Counted from the first letter of the stretch, positions 10,223 to 22,494 are shown. The stretch: DNA of 64,000 bases from Polytrichum commune (GCA_950295325.1 OX485803.1:61335554-61399553), one strand, 5' to 3'. The notes: generated by a model from the letters alone, not told the origin. Made by a program: numbers and translations.

Positions 10223-10633
10223 TTGAAAAATGAACTCTCACACATACCCCCACAAATCTTACAAGAACTTACTAAATGCACCCTACCAATCATAGGATAT
10301 CACCCAAACATAAACCCGTCACAAAACACCCACACTCTACATACTACCACAATCGACAACACACACTCTACGTCACAACTAAAAATCATAACTTGGAATG
10401 CAGGATGCATTAATACCAGCCTCCCCGGCATACTAGAACTCACACAAACATTACACAAGGACCCACATGTCATCCTTGTCCAAGAAACCAAAATCCACAA
10501 ACTCAAATTCACATCTTACATAGATAGAAAACTCCAAAACTATAAAATCATATATAACAACTCAAATAACACTATCCAACAACCAAACAGATACTCCGAA
10601 ACCAACAAAACAGAGGAGGCACACTTATCATGA
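10223..10633 (+). pseudogene. LINE ORF2, APE endonuclease N-terminal part
   Basis: The frame has no ATG of its own and is open upstream to at least 10,151, so it continues the previous segment after a frame change. It contains LKIITWNAGCINTSL (the Asn of APE motif I) and VILVQETKI (the catalytic Glu). The end (EEAHLS then stop) is a frameshift artefact: the frame of the next segment reads GGTLIMI just there, the expected APE continuation. The frameshift lies between about 10,530 and 10,615. The APE nicks target DNA for target-primed reverse transcription. Confidence 0.8.
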
Positions 10634-13600
10634 TACCAAAAACCATCCACACAAATGAAAACATATCCAAGATTCCCACCCCAAGCACAATATCACCATA
10701 TCTACAAGTTATCATGATAAAAAATAAACCAATTACCCCCATACTCCTCATAAACATGTATATGCCCACACACCCTCAAGACTTGCACTTAGTGCAAGAA
10801 ATCCAAACCCAAATCCAAACTCTAACCACAAACCACCCAACATCCCACATCATCCTCACCGGTGACTTTAACAGAGACATATTACTAAAAGGACAATCAT
10901 CCAATGGGATGACATCCCCCCTTAACCCAAATGACTATGAATGGGCTAGATTCACCCAAAGCATAGGTCTCAACATAATCCACAACCAAGCAAGTCATAC
11001 AAGCCAAGGAGGACATAACTACACATTAACTAGCCTCATTGACGGCTTTTACTCTAACATCCAAAATCATAACACACTACAAAGCCACACAATCACCAAC
11101 CTCAACCAAAACTCCGATCACTACCCGGTACAACTAATCTTAGCCCCCAATAGCGTTATCATCAAAACAACACCAACCCCCAGTCCCAGCCCCCGAATCA
11201 CCTACCCTATATCAGAAACTAACCTACAGATCTTACACACTACCTTCCTCGACAAACAAAACCTCGCAATAGCCAATCTCACAAACATTCTGAAACAAGA
11301 GCAACTCACACACCACCAATGGCAAGAAGCCAAAGACCGCTTCCACGAAATAATAAGCTCTCTTAGCACATGCATAGAACAAACATGCATGTCACAACCA
11401 ACACCCCCACTCCCACACAGAGCCAAACTACAAGGAGGATTCCTCCCTAGACAACAACAAAAAATATGGAAATCCCACCTTAAGACATACCACAACATCC
11501 GCAAAGCAATCCACGTAGCATGTCAATACCCTTACATACAACTTCAAAACCACCCAGATATAATAACATTACTCTCACCTTTAAATATTCACATTCCCCT
11601 ACTCCCTACTAACCACACCGAACAAACGCAATGGATAGATACGTTAGCCAATATAGGCAAAACAACAAAAAATGAAGCATACAAAATCACCGCCAAACAA
11701 GCCATGCTCAACATCAAAACTGCAATAAAAAAATACCGTACTCTATTCAACACTAAACCCAAATCCATCCACAAAAAGATATTCCAACCAACAACCGAAA
11801 ACTCCCTAGACTGCATACAAAACCCACATGGAACCATACTAACCAACCCCTCGGATATAGCACACGAAATATATCGTACCCAACAATCGTCATTTCAATG
11901 CCAGGCCCCCAACTGCGAAGACACCATAGACCACCCAGACACTTGTATGTGTGCAATCCGCAAATATCCATGGCACACGCAAGATGGTATAATTCTAGAA
12001 AAAAGGGGACCAAAAGACACACAAATTACCACACAATTTACTAGAACAACTTACGACAAATGCGTAAAAAAACTAACCAAAGGAAAAGCCCCCGGACCGG
12101 ACAATATTCCCAACGATATAATTAAAACATTACCTTCACAATGCCACGACCTAATATACCTATTCTTCCACCACTGTTATAAACAAATAGAAATTCCAAC
12201 ACAGTGGAAACACAGTAAAACCATTCTTCTTCACAAAAAAGAAGACCCCACCCAACTGGCCAACTATAGGCCAATCGCACTCGCAAATACAATTTACAAG
12301 CTTTATACCAGCACTATTACAACTCTCCTCACTAGTTATGGCGAACAGCACAGATTGCTACACTTCAGCCAGGAAGGCTTCCGCCCACAAAGAAATACCT
12401 CCCGACAAATTCAGATGATTCTAGCATCCCTTGAAGATGCCAAACTTACAAATAAAGACATATATATCACATATATAGACTTTAGAAACGCATTCGGCTC
12501 TATTGATCATGCCAGACTATTAACACTCATGGAAGATCTCGGATATCCTACAGATGCAATTGAAATCATAGGCAATATATACAAAGATTCCACCACTTCA
12601 TTTACGGGGAGCCACTTTGGCACAACACCTCCAATTAACATTAGCCACGGCACCATCCAAGGTGACACCCTTAGTCCATATCTTTTTATTATATTTTTGG
12701 AACCGCTCCTGCGTTGGCTAGAAAAAGATAACAAGGGTTATCACTTTAGCACATCCCCATCATCGTGCACCACGTCAGCATATGCCGACGACTTAGCCAT
12801 CCTATCCGATACAATACAGAACATCCAACCCCAAATCACTAAATTACAAAAATTTGTAGAATGGGCACACATGGACCTTAATCTAGCCAAGTGTGCCATT
12901 ACAGGTTGCCCCAATAAGTCAAAACTAAAACCCAACACTTTCAAAGCCTTTATCCAATCACAACACATCACATACAAAAACAAAAACTTCCCAACTCTTA
13001 CACAAAACGAACCCTATACGTACCTAGGCATCCAATTAGTCCCCTCACTTAAATGGAATTTACAAAAAGAAATTACATTAAAGAAAGCCAAACAACAAGG
13101 ACAACTACTTGCTAACTCCCCGGCCAGCCTAAAACAAAAAATACAAATCCTCAACACAGTTATCAAGCCCCGCATTGCATACGCGTACTATGCGGTACCC
13201 TTCTCAAAACCAGATATCAAAAAACTCGACAAAATAATTATCAAAATCACTAAAGAGGCATGTAAAATACCTAAAAGCACAGCCAATATCCTTACTCACC
13301 TCTCCCACGAAAACTTTGGTATAAACGCCACCTCTTTACTACCGGACTACATACATTGCATAGGCCAGCAATTACTACAAGCTCTTAACGACCAAGGTCA
13401 ACTGGGCACCATATATCAAGGCCTAACTAAATATATCACAGCCAAATACGGAGGCTCCCTCCATCTACCGAAACTAAAACAACAAGCCTGCTCAAGATCA
13501 CCCATAGCCCGCACGCTCTTCTTATTGAACAAAGAATACGAGATACACATAACCACCGCAAGCAAAGCATTCCCCATAAAACAAACCCAACTTGAACTAA

Positions 13601-13713
13601 AATGGAAATCTACCCCTACATATGCCAGCCTAACAGAAGAATCCAAAACACAATCCCAAAAATTCCTCGATAAATTATATACATATGGTATCACAACCCT
13701 TCTACAAATTTAA
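10630..13713 (+). pseudogene. LINE ORF2, APE C-terminal part and reverse transcriptase
   Basis: The APE part shows LLINMYMP, LTGDFNRD (catalytic Asp/Asn) and SDHYPV (Asp-His), so all core APE residues are present. The RT follows: KGKAPGPDNIP, YRPIAL, FRPQRNT, ITYIDFRNAFGS (motif A), GTIQGDTLSPYLF (motif B) and SAYADDLAIL (motif C; catalytic Asp pair about 719-721 codons from the start of this frame). Length and spacing are normal for a LINE RT. The frame ends at a TAA at 13,711-13,713, but the same frame is open on the other side to 16,638. The stop is thus the only break between RT and RNase H and is either a nonsense mutation or a readthrough point. Confidence 0.9.
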
Positions 13714-16638
13714 AATACGACCACCAATGCCATACTCACACCGGAAGAATTCCGCACTATATACAAACATGCCCCCAAAATTATCAAAGCAGCACTACAT
13801 CAAGCACAAACTCTATTCCCACACTCACAACCTCATACGCCCCAAAACACCATACAACCACCGTCACCAACAAACCTAACAAACATACAACAACTAGACC
13901 CACCATTAGGTCAAGCCATATACAAAATAATAAAGGAAAAAACCACTACTAGAAAAGATAAGTGGGGTGCGCAAGCCATTTATAAATCATACTTATGCCT
14001 ATGGCAAAACACGCACAATACCATACAACAATGGCGCAAGGAAGAAGACCTTCTACACCCGGATAATATCCTACTTGACCACAACCTACTAACCATAACA
14101 CAATACAACAACACCCTACTAGAACAAACAATGGCCGAAACATACGCCAACTACCTCTCACATGTCCAAACTAAGGATAAGAAATTCATCCAACCACCAC
14201 TAAAAATCACCAACCTTACAACCTCCACCCAGGAATGTAACCCGGACAAAGACATCCTAGTCAATAAACCCACTATCCAAATAAATACTTCAGTAGCCAA
14301 CGTATATGATCAAAATGGAAACTACATTGCCTCCATTAATATAGATAGACTACAATGGCTTTGGAGCCAATTCACACATAACAAACAACAACATTTAACT
14401 AACTTCCTTCACCCACCTCCACAAGACTTTGAAACCGAAGTACTATGGCTCCTCCAAAGATATGTCACGGTACTTCCCAAGAAGAAACCAAAAATAATTC
14501 AACCACAAAACCTACATCAAACACTCCACCCTGAAATCATCAAAACACTAATCACAACATTCCAAATCACACACACTTATTACTCATCCCCCCTCACATG
14601 CCCCATTCAAATAACACAATACCACTCCCCACATAACCGAGACATAATATTCGGCTCACTAGGTCACGCAAAATCATCTAAATGGACAGGAATAGGACTA
14701 GCTTTCCCCACGGACTACAACACAACGTTAGAAGCCATCCACTGGGCCAGGATGGCCGCCAAGGAAGACCCCAACATAGTTACCATCCTAATAGCCAACC
14801 ATAAAGACTGGACAACACAAAACCTCCCACTTGCCACAAAACCCGATATACACGTCATGGCAACCATACCACCACACACCATAAAATATAAACCTACACC
14901 CGAATGGCCAACATACTACCAATACGACGAACCGGCACTCACATCAATCATTTGTGTACACAACCAAGTAACATTAAATCCAAATGTCCGAACACCGCAC
15001 ACATTAAAACAAATCTTGCAACAAATAACCAACACACATATAGATACCCACCCCATCAAGCCCAATCTCACACACTATAAAGTTAAACTCTCCAATCTAT
15101 GGAAAAATACCCCCAAAGTAAACATACCACACACTAATAATCACACCACCATACCAATACCAAATACTTACACATACACCCACCCCCTCAAATTCCCCCC
15201 ACAACAATGCGTATACACAGACGGCTCCTTCATCCCCCCAACAAAAAACTCAGAAGGACAAATTGTGGGCAACACTGCAGGATCGGGAGTATATAGCCCC
15301 AATAATAACACCCGAATAGCAGAACGATTACCAGGCTATCAAAATATACTTAGAGCCGAACTATATGCCATACTCCTCGCTATCAAAAACATAAAAATCA
15401 CACAAACAGAAACACACATATTTACCGATAGCCTCAACAGTATATACCTCATAAATAACCACATACAACATCCAACATCACAACACCACCACCCTGACAA
15501 ACTACTTATAGCCGCCATAGTAAGGAAGATTTACTGGACCCCCCACAAAATCCACATACATAAAGTCCGAGCGCACACAGGCATCACCGGAAATGAACTG
15601 GCCGATGATCTAGCAAATGAAGGGAGCAACTTAGAAAAACCAGAACAAACCCCACACATCCACATCGCCCGCCCCACCCCCTACTGGCTTGCCAGCTGTC
15701 CCACAGGCACACACGACGGAGCCATCCGTAACTTACGCACATTCATAACAAAAGCACACGACGATTTAGAAACAGCCTTAGCCATAAATAAATTCCCATA
15801 CGTAGATAAATGGCTCTCAAACACCCAAATAAACCAAAAACTCTCTAATCACTTTTGGAATAACGATCAAATACCCGATACCCAAATCACCCAAACATTA
15901 AAATTTCGATACGCTCAATATATGGGCAACCATAGAAAAAATATTTTTTGGCCCCTCACACATTCAAACCCCAACTGCACACTTTGCCACAAAAATGAGA
16001 GAGACACGTGGCCGCACCTACTATCAATATGCGAACACCCATACTTAAAAGGTCTCCGAATCGCAAGACATAACAAAGCAGTACATTTGATCACACAAAC
16101 ATTACAAGCAAACAAACACACACGGTTCCTCACAAGAACCAACGCCAGACATCTCAACAACCAGCCACAAGAAACCACAGTACCAGAATGGTTATTAGCA
16201 TGTACATGCCCCCAAAAACCATGTCAATGTCAAGCTAAACTTAGACCTAACATCTTATGCTTGATAGGTGCCCCAAATCACATCACTCTGCCCGTATTAC
16301 CATCATCCAACCACACAGTACAATTTATCGAATTCACCTACTGCCATGACAGATTCCCTGAACAGGCCATTGTACAGAAACACACCAAATACGACCCACT
16401 AAATCACGACATTCACAACAAGGGTTGGAAAACCAACCCCGTTATAACAATCACCGCAGGAGTACGAGGAGCCATACACGAACACTCCATCCAAAAACTA
16501 ACGGACTTAAAAATCCCTAAATCCAACATCAAAAAACTCATGAAGGACATACACCAAAATGCCATTAAATACCTCATGTACTTGGTACTTAATAAAAGAA
16601 AACTCGACAATAAACAACCACCCGTACCCCCACCTTAA
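13714..16638 (+). pseudogene. LINE ORF2, RNase H, CCHC finger and RLE-like nuclease
   Basis: Same frame as the RT segment. After a linker of about 500 residues comes RNase H: CVYTDGSF (Asp), ILRAELYAI (Glu), IFTDSLNSI (Asp) and HKVRAHTGITGNELADD (His/Asp), i.e. a complete catalytic set. A zinc finger, C-x2-C-x9-H-x4-C (from 15,976), follows. Then comes an R2-like series: ARHNKAVHL, CTCPQKPC, LRPNILCLIG, FIEFTYCHD, KHTKYDPL and ITITAGVRGAIHE. This order and spacing resemble the restriction-like endonuclease of R2-type LINEs. The usual Pro-Asp is Pro-Asn here (AAC at 16,249), which could weaken catalysis. The stop is at 16,636-16,638. Identification of the RLE domain is by motif pattern only. 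Confidence 0.8.
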
Positions 16639-16793
16639 TCAAAATGGACTTCTAGGGAAACCACCAGAGCCCACCTCCTAACGGAGGCATAAAACCACAT
16701 ACTACATCACGGAATCCCGTGATTAGTATGAGGCCAACAGGCTCGTAGTCATGCTCGTGTGAAAATACGGGCGTTATTTTTTCTTTTCTTTTC
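16639..16793 (+). other. LINE 3' UTR and tail
   Basis: About 155 bp between the ORF2 stop and the second target duplication. It contains a short perfect hairpin (ATCACGGAATCCCGTGAT) and ends in a T-rich TTCTTTTCTTTTC tract rather than a poly-A. Simple-repeat tails and short 3' hairpins are features some LINE reverse transcriptases recognise; a role here is inference. Confidence 0.55.
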
Positions 16794-16805
16794 TGCCTTT
16801 TAAGT

Positions 16806-17820
16806 ATCGCATGATTCGCTTAACCGCCATCCAATGCATTAGACCCGGTTTCGATATAAAATGGCTTACCACGCTTACCACAAATGTGAGGTCCGGTCTT
16901 GTGGCCATCATTGCATACATCAACAACCCTACCGCTTCTTGATACGAATTTCTATTATTTAGTACAAATGCTCATCATGTTCCTCCTCCGAAAGCTTCAG
17001 CAATGAGATCTTTGCGTTGAGCGGGCTTCCGATAGATTTGTGATCCCCCATGCCGAAACATTCCAAAATGGTTTCAATGTAGCTCCGTTAATGCAAGGAA
17101 ATGGCACGGGTCTTCCTATCCCTCTTAAAACGAACTCCCAGAAAGAAATGCAACTCGCCGAGGTCATTCATCTCGAATTTATTCTCGAGGCTAGACTTCA
17201 ACTCGTTGATCATGTCCGAATTGTTTACCAATATGATGGGTCGTCTACATATATGATTGCAATCACAATATAGTGGCAAATCTACAAAACATACAACAAG
17301 TGATTTGCATGGCTCCTCGTAAAGTCTTTGCTCACAAAGAATATATGAATACATTTGTATCATGCTCTTCCGGATTGTTTCAACCTGTAGAGTGATTTCT
17401 TCAACTTGCATACGAGGTGCTCTCGGCCTTTTTGCTGAAACCTTTCCGGTTGCTCCATGTAGATCTCTACATTCAATTTGCAGTTCAAGAATGCGGTCTT
17501 CACGTCCCTCTGATGTATTTTCAAGTCCATGGTCGCCCCTAATGCGATTGTGACTCTTATTGTGTTGAATTTGGCCACAGGAGCAAATGTTTCGCCAAAA
17601 TATATATCTTCCACTTGCAAGCACCCCTTTGCCACCAACCTTGCTTAGAAAAGAATTACCACGCCGTTGGCATCTTTCTTCGTGCGAAAAACTAATTTGC
17701 ACTTCACAGTCTTCCAACTCTTCAACAATGGAGTTAACTCTCACGTGTTGTTAGCTATAAGAAATTCGTCTTACTATTGCATAGCCAATTTCCACTCGCT
17801 TGCATCACCCGATTGAATCA
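16806..17820 (-). pseudogene. Copia reverse transcriptase
   Basis: The minus strand encodes, across shifted frames, ETFAPVAKFNTIRV, DVKTAFLNCKLNVEIYMEQP and VCKLKKSLYRLKQS, then the YVDD catalytic box (near 17,245), NDLGELHFFLGV and, toward 16,830, TRPDLTFVVSVVSHF and MRYLKG. These are typical copia RT blocks in order. Several frameshifts and stops inactivate it. The right edge meets a MITE at 17,821; the left edge is cut by the LINE. Confidence 0.88.
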
Positions 17821-18230
17821 TTAGGGGAGGATTGGACTCAAAAGGTTGCTACCCTTATAATAACCAAAAAAATAGATTCTTGATATTCCAAGCCCTATAG
17901 TATAAGGGCGTACCCACGAGCTCACATGACACATAAGGTGCCACATGGTTTTGGACCATGAGTCCGAGCTAATGGAGTCGTGCTTAGTGTACTCAACCTT
18001 GCCAATGTCATTCCGGAAGTACATAGTGGAGGTCATGGCAACATCACAAGTACTAGAGGACTACACCATGACAAGTCCACACCCTTACGTGTCAATAGTT
18101 TAGTGGTTCTGGTTTCTAGTACATTTGAGCCGAACCTTGTTTTCATTTGAATTTTGAAGAAAAAATAATTAAGAAAATCCTTTTTTGGGACAAAACTTGT
18201 GGGCACCTTTTGAGTTCATTCCTCTACTAA
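17821..18230. mobile_element. 410-bp MITE inside copia
   Basis: The two ends are imperfect inverted repeats of about 25 bp: TTAGGGGAGGATTGG followed by ACTCAAAAGG on the left, and, read inward from the right, TTAGTAGAGGAATGA followed by the same ACTCAAAAGG. The copia frame (REA- before, -SGDASEWKLAM after) is interrupted exactly here. Flanks are TTA/TAA or TA depending on where the TIR is taken to start, so the superfamily (PIF or mariner) is unresolved. Non-coding. Confidence 0.75.
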
Positions 18231-19235
18231 TGGGCCTCTCTCAAGTTTCTAGGTTCTCCAACGGTTGCCATGTTTACATGCTCTTCGTCTTAGGGTGGCA
18301 GAATGTGGTTCTTCTACCATTCCCCAAGCGGCTTGCGCGTCCTATGCGGATACCTAGAATTGCCCATGGTTTCATTGTCATATTATGGTGTTGGAGGTGG
18401 TTCGGTTGCGGATTTTTACCGGCATCGAGTTTCGATGTCTCCCCGCTACGAGTGAATTTCGTGGCCGGAACGTTGGCCTCCGCTTCCTCCTCGATGTCGG
18501 GCTCTGAAATGTTGCCTTCCACCTCCAATTCCTCTTCCAATAATTTGGGGGGTGTTTTGTCAATTCTCCCACTTGAATAATCCTCCAAATATGTTTTATC
18601 TTAAAAAAAACACCACGTCCAGATTCTTGATGATTTTTTTTTTGTCTCCAAGCAAATGAACCGATAAACCTTCTTACCTTCGTAATATCTAAGGAACAAA
18701 CACTTGATGCCCTTTGCGTCCAACTTGATTCGCCTTTGATCTGGCACCTTTGCATAAGTCCTAAAACCAAACACGCACATGTGGAGATGTGCGGCATCCT
18801 CCTGCTCCACGCCTCTTTGGGTGTCTTTCCTTTGACGGCCTTGGTTAAACATTGGTTGTGTACGTACATCACATTGCACACTGCCTCCGCCTAAAATTCA
18901 TAGCCAAGGCATTGGACATGAATCATGGACCATGACCTTTCCACGATGGTTCATTTGGCTCACTCGGCCATGCCATTTTGTTGTGGCATGTAAGATGACG
19001 AGGTTTGTCATGCAATGTCGTGTTTGCACAAAAAATCATCTAAAACCTTTGAAACGAATTCCCCACCGTTGTCCGTCCTAAAAACCTTCACTTTATGCTC
19101 TAATTGCCTCTCCACCAAGGTTTTTCATTATTTGAACCTTACCAACACCTCGTTTTTGGCCTTAAGTAAAAACACCCAAATCTTGCGTGAGAAATTGTCA
19201 ATGAATGTGAAAAAATACCTTGCGCCGCAATGATC
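18231..19235 (-). pseudogene. Copia integrase, C-terminal half
   Basis: The minus strand gives GARYFFTFIDNFSRKIWVF (core Asp), KVFRTDNGGEFVS (second Asp) and a PQQNGMAE block (core Glu), then the GKTPKEAW region and the acidic linker before RT. Stops at several positions, including next to the NGMAE block, mark it as dead. The N-terminal half continues beyond the insertion at 19,236-21,437. Confidence 0.87.
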
Positions 19236-21437
19236 TGCGAGAGTACCTTACTTCGATGGATATCTGTCGAGGTCACCTTCAAACCCTCAGCAAACTTAAA
19301 CGGTGTAACCCGCTGCTGACCGGTTTACATGGAAGTTACTCCCACCAAAATTAGACCTTCATTAGGTTTTCCATTTCTGGTGAAGGTGTTTGCACTCATA
19401 TAATCTTAATTTTGTGATACATAATTTTAATGCTCTTTTCGAATCCTCAAGGACAAATTGACCTAAGTTTTCAAGTTTATGTCCCCCGAAATCTAATGTC
19501 AAGGTTAAGTGTTTTAGGGAGAACATCGTTCATACATACAATATCTTTCATGGTTTGAATGATCGTAAAAGATTCTTAATCCATTTAAGAATATGTACTT
19601 ATGATAAGGTTACAATTCCTTGAAAGTCCAAACATACTCCTTCACTAAAGTATATTCATAAGATTTTCTTCCGATACTTAATTCCTAGAGTCCACATTCA
19701 TATGCATGAAATCTTTCATTCCAAATGCTTGCCCTATGGTTACTCAAGTTCTTTCCTTTGTAATCCCTAAATCATCATTTTAGAGTTTCTTTGGAGATCT
19801 TTAGGAATTCCTACGTAATCATTTCAAGTTCATTTGAATGACAAGATGTGTTTAGAGATGACATCTTGGATTGTAGTTGATGTGGCCTAATCGACGGCCA
19901 TCTCCTTTCGGTCCTCCTCTTGATGGTGAAACCGATATCTCCACCGAGTAAAGTACCGTGTACTCTTTAACTCATGATTCTCCGATTCCAAGCTAACTTT
20001 AGATGAAATTGCTCTGATTCCGAAAATGTATCCTCCAAGTTCGAAACGTAATTTCTCAAAGAGGTCCTTCTCTTTTTGCTATTTTAACCCGCATTCGGTT
20101 TTCAAACTTCTCCAAACGAAACTAGGCTTGGGTATTGTTTTACGGCCGTACACCTTCAAATTCTCCTATTTGCCCATTCTCCAAGTTTTTGAGGACTTTG
20201 AGTGCAAGGATTCTTCAATTCTTTGAATCTCGAATGCCGAGGATCTTTCGATCCTTAATGTTTTCTAAACTCGTGGCCTCCAATCTCAAGGGCCTCCAGT
20301 CTCAAGGGCCTCCAGTCACTCATGGGCCTCAACGCCTCCGAGGATAATATTTCAATCCTTTAAGTTCGAACGCCTCCGAGGATATTATTTCAATCCTTTA
20401 AACTCCGCGAGGATGTATTTCAATCCTTTAACTCCGCGAGGATATATTTCAATCCTTTAACTCCGCGAGCGCGAGGATATATTTCAATCCTTTAAAGTTC
20501 GTAGGCCACCGGTCTTCTAGTCCGCCACCTCGAGTTGCTTGCGTTGAATGAGGTGAATTAGGTGCCATATGTGGCCCCTTTATATAGGCTTTGAATTCAA
20601 GGAAAATTAAGATGTGGCGGTTAGGTCTTTAAATGTCTGTATTTACTATTTTTAACACTGTATGTCCTCACAGTCTAAATTTAACCCTGACAGATCTATT
20701 AATATCCATGACACGTGCTTAAAATAGATCTGCCAATGAGGTACATCCGGGCATGTTCTAACAGCCTAGATGTGCCATGAGTTAGTTGTCATCCTCTTTC
20801 CTCCATTCATCTCAAAATTGGCTCATCATTCATTGCCGGTAATGGAGTTAGTTTAGCTCATCCAAAATTGGTCATCCTTATGTCCTTTCATCCATTCTTC
20901 TATGGGTTCATCCCTTCCCATCCTTACTATTCCTACTCACTATCTATTAAGTAACTCCTACCCTATTAGCGTAAAAGATCACTAATAAGTTACTCAAAAT
21001 TGGGCCATAACCTACTAATCACAAGGGTTCTTGCTAATGGGTTTGGCCGGGGCTACTAAGCCGTAACCCTAATTTCTTCGTTCGGTGGGTCCCATAAGAG
21101 GGAAAAGGCCCAGCCTTAATCCCTCACAGCCCTCTTTCCTGCTTGGGCTCTCAGCCCCCTTCTCACTTGGGCTTTCAGTCCCCCTTCTCGCCACGTGCCT
21201 CGTCCTCCTTCCTCTGAGCCTGCTCCCCGTTCGCTGCTCCGTTCGCTGCCCCGGTCGCCTCCAGTTCGCTCTCGGTCCCTCTGGCTTGCTTCGAACGGCT
21301 CCCTCTCTCCCCGCTGTCGACCTGGTTTTGTTGCAGCTGCGTCCTGAGATCTGATCCCCCTTCACAGCCCTTCGCTTGTGGATCCCTGCTTCTTGAATTC
21401 TCTACCCTAATTGTGCATGAAGGCTTGGGGGGTCTAC
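19236..21437 (-). mobile_element. LTR-element fragment (LTR plus leader) inserted in copia integrase
   Basis: It separates two adjacent parts of the copia integrase. On the minus strand it starts TGTAGACC at 21,437. It has a TATA-like CTATATAAAGG near 20,575, then a repeat-rich stretch, and ends in GGATACA at about 20,028. A sequence resembling the initiator-Met primer-binding site follows (AATCAGAGC). The remaining 770 bp to 19,236 have no clear protein. This reads as a 5' LTR with part of the leader of an element that lost the rest. Target duplication is ambiguous: TATTG/CATTG, or GATAT/GATCA. Confidence 0.55.
20282..20500. repeat. Short tandem repeats in the LTR fragment
   Basis: Two kinds of unit adjoin: GGGCCTCCAGTCTCAA-like units, then about five units of 28-46 bp sharing GAGGATATATTTCAATCC followed by TTTAA. 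They lie on the transcribed side of the TATA-like box and so would be in the R/U5 part of the LTR. Confidence 0.75.
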
Positions 21438-21918
21438 AATATCATTTTTATCGGCTCACATATGTTGGAATGCACAAGCTCTAAGTTCTTCGTAGCACGG
21501 GTTCCTCCGTCTGTTAGAAATGGTCGCCACACTTGTTTGCCTTGGACACATTCTTGGATGCAAATGCATGCACATTGCCTTGTAATGCGTCCACGTCCAC
21601 CCCGCTCACTATACTTTGAAGCATTTTCACGTTATTTGTGTTGAGATGCCCCAACCTTTTGTATCAAAGCTCCAAAGAATGGGAGTTTCTATCAGCATGC
21701 GTCAAAGAACTCATTTCGGCCCCATTTATCACATTCGTGTCCAATTGGTACAAATTGGAATCCAATGAAACAACGACCTACATCTTACCGTTGTTTGCCC
21801 TCACCACACATTCCAATGAGTTGAAATGCACCTTCAAATCCCTCGAAATGAGTTTGCTCATGGAGAGCAAGTTTGAATCCAAGTTGAGCATATGAAACAT
21901 GTCATGCAATCTAATGCT
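21438..21918 (-). pseudogene. Copia integrase N-terminal region
   Basis: The minus strand gives a KRLGHLNTNNVKMLQ block (the HHCC-finger region of copia GAG-pre-integrase) and LELVHSNICEPIKM (start of the integrase core). The reading frame contains stops. It joins the protease segment on the right and is cut at 21,437 by the LTR-element insertion. Confidence 0.82.
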
Positions 21919-22489
21919 CTACATGTGACCCTTGATACATGTTTCGACTAGTATTAAGCCTTTGCCTACGGTTTCTACCATGCCGTTATCACCTATAAAC
22001 ACTTTGCGACCCAAAATGAGTTCGTATGTGTTGAGAAAATGTTTATACGGTGTCATGTGTTGCGAGGCCCCCGACTCAACAATCCATCTAGTGGCGGGGC
22101 TTTTAGATGCTTCATCTCTCACAACAAATGTAAAACCATCATTTGACCTTGCAATGTTTGCATTCACCTTGCATTTCTTTTGACAATGATGAGTAATGTG
22201 GCCCAATTTACCGCAATTGTAGCCCCTCGGGATGTTGGTGCGCCTTTCATTGTTGTCGAACGCTCGAGGTTGTCGTGATAACATGACAACATCATCTCCT
22301 CTATGCTCCTTCTCCTTCCTCTTGGATACCTCATGCATAAGGCGTGCGGTGATGAAATCCAACGTGAGCTCCTTCATCAGACGCGTCTCCAAATGTGGTC
22401 ATCAAATGGCCAAATGAAGGGGGTAGGCTATCGAGCAAGATCATGACCACATCTTCCTCCTTCATGAGTACCTCCAAGCATGTGAGTTG
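21919..22489 (-). pseudogene. Copia gag C-terminus and protease
   Basis: The minus strand gives LLDSLPPSFGHL (gag), then a zinc-knuckle-like YNCGKLGHITHHC in which the first Cys of CCHC is lost, then RWIVESGASQHMT, the protease active-site block with the usual Asp-Ser-Gly changed to Glu-Ser-Gly. The gag N-terminus continues at 26,044 across the solo-LTR insertion; GTCGA borders both sides. Confidence 0.87.
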
Positions 22490-22494
22490 GTCGA

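Larger units (their letters stand above)
4671..16793 (+). mobile_element. 12.1-kb LINE with APE, RT, RNase H and RLE-like domains (Dualen-like)
   Basis: TGCCTTTTAAGT occurs at 4,659-4,670 and 16,794-16,805, a perfect 12-bp target duplication inside the copia reverse transcriptase. It defines a full-length insertion. The element has a leader, ORF1, ORF2 and a short 3' UTR ending in a TTCTTTT-type tail. ORF2 order is 2A-like motif, APE endonuclease, RT, RNase H, CCHC finger, RLE-like domain. Domain order and the presence of two endonuclease types match the Dualen (RandI) group. The plus strand is strongly enriched in C and A throughout. Only two frame changes and one in-frame stop are visible in ORF2, and ORF1 is open. 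The insertion is therefore probably young compared with its copia host. Confidence 0.9.

Noticed and set aside
20340-20500. Regularly spaced short repeats that superficially resemble a CRISPR array
   Set aside because: Adjacent units with no unique spacers, in an LTR of a plant genome; they are a tandem repeat.
21085-21365. Opposing open frames in the GC-rich part of the LTR fragment
   Set aside because: No recognised motif; lies in the U3 region of the LTR and is explained by composition.
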